From a virus, in IMG/VR virus record IMGVR_UViG_3300040960_000697, positions 1-22,463 of that record: DNA of 22,463 bases. One strand, given 5' to 3'. Under the pieces are notes generated by a model. The model was given only the letters and a program-made list of their open reading frames with translations. It searched no databases and was not told the DNA's origin. How positions within the stretch are numbered: position 1 is the stretch's first letter; each line of letters starts with the position of its first letter. The translations under genes and the position numbers were made by a program. Positions 22,172 through 22,463 of this stretch are shown piece by piece.

Positions 22172-22463
22172 TGGCTACAATAACGGTAGAAGGAGGGCAA
22201 TTAAAGATAGTTTACGGTAACGATATAGATACTATCCCTTTAGATGATGTAATAATGGAATCAAAAGGAGTTGATTCTGTAGTATTTAAACAATGTACCG
22301 CACCGGTGGTAGAGTTAGAAAGGAGTACTATTACTGTTCCTACTTCTACTAGTGTAGAGAATTTAATAGATAAAATAGGTATACTTGTAGACGTTAACGA
22401 TAGTGGTATAACTAACTTAACTTTCGTAGCTTCTAAAAGCGATTTACCTTCTTCTGTTGGAGG
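22171..22463 (+). CDS. Probable tail spike / fibre, N-terminus (partial)
   Basis: Open to the window end, 97 codons visible. The beginning, ITVEGGQLKIVYGNDIDTI, is a beta segment, followed by TVPTSTSVENLIDKIGILVDV. The last residues, SKSDLPSSVGG, recall the motif that opens beta-helix domains of phage spikes (DLP...GG followed by I.L..N..Y), so a second host-binding protein may begin here. The defining part lies outside the window. Confidence 0.55.
   Translation, partial: MATITVEGGQLKIVYGNDIDTIPLDDVIMESKGVDSVVFKQCTAPVVELERSTITVPTSTSVENLIDKIGILVDVNDSGITNLTFVASKSDLPSSVG

Noticed and set aside
1-22463. tRNA genes, insertion sequences, integrase or attachment sites
   Set aside because: No cloverleaf-like stretch, transposase motif or flanking duplication was recognised.

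Overview
This window is a stretch of late (structural and packaging) genes from a tailed, siphovirus-like bacteriophage. All convincing genes lie on the + strand, most overlap their neighbour by a few bases (TAATG, ATGA), and the sequence is AT-rich, roughly one third G+C by eye. The host is probably a member of Bacteroidota, likely Flavobacteriia. The reasons are A-rich leaders ending in AAAAATGG instead of strong Shine-Dalgarno sites, heavy TTA/AGA codon use, and structural proteins of types I associate with phages of that phylum. No integrase, repressor, tRNA or CRISPR array is seen, so lifestyle cannot be judged.

Layout. 1-1517: the tail end of a probable small terminase gene, a 49-aa ORF and the large terminase. 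1518-2233: a 716-bp gap with paired operator-like dyads, an intrinsic terminator, an array of five 10-bp repeats and a larger element that recurs at 14192-14290. 2234-4815: small genes, a probable tail-assembly-chaperone-type gene that needs a -1 shift at a T9 run, a tail-terminator-like gene, a gp10-like connector and a small beta-rich protein. 4817-11237: two large tail-tip/baseplate proteins and the tape measure. 11240-14190: a small HTH protein, a ClpP-type prohead protease fused to a scaffold-like tail, the major capsid protein, a UUCG-loop terminator and the probable tail tube protein. 14360-17294: a small basic protein and four genes that look like a glycan cassette (an uncharacterised protein, two glycosyltransferases and an LpxA-like acyltransferase) placed inside the virion genes. 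17320-22463: portal, a beta-helix tail spike with its downstream partner, two small proteins, a head-tail adaptor-like protein, a small virion-like protein and the start of another probable spike.

How it fits together. Terminase, portal, protease/scaffold and capsid build and fill the head; connector, terminator, tube, chaperone and tape measure build the tail; spikes bind the host. The order is shuffled relative to the common terminase-portal-protease-capsid-tail order.

Most notable observations: (1) three palindromic tetramers, GATC, CATG and GGCC, appear to be absent from the whole 22.5 kb, with matching codon choice at Asp and His, which suggests escape from restriction; (2) a T9 slippery run joins two halves of one gene; (3) an LpxA-like enzyme and glycosyltransferases sit in the late operon; (4) a non-coding element of about 100 bp is present twice, with a shorter third relative before the protease gene. 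All family assignments come from reading the sequence and recalled family features; no database search was run.
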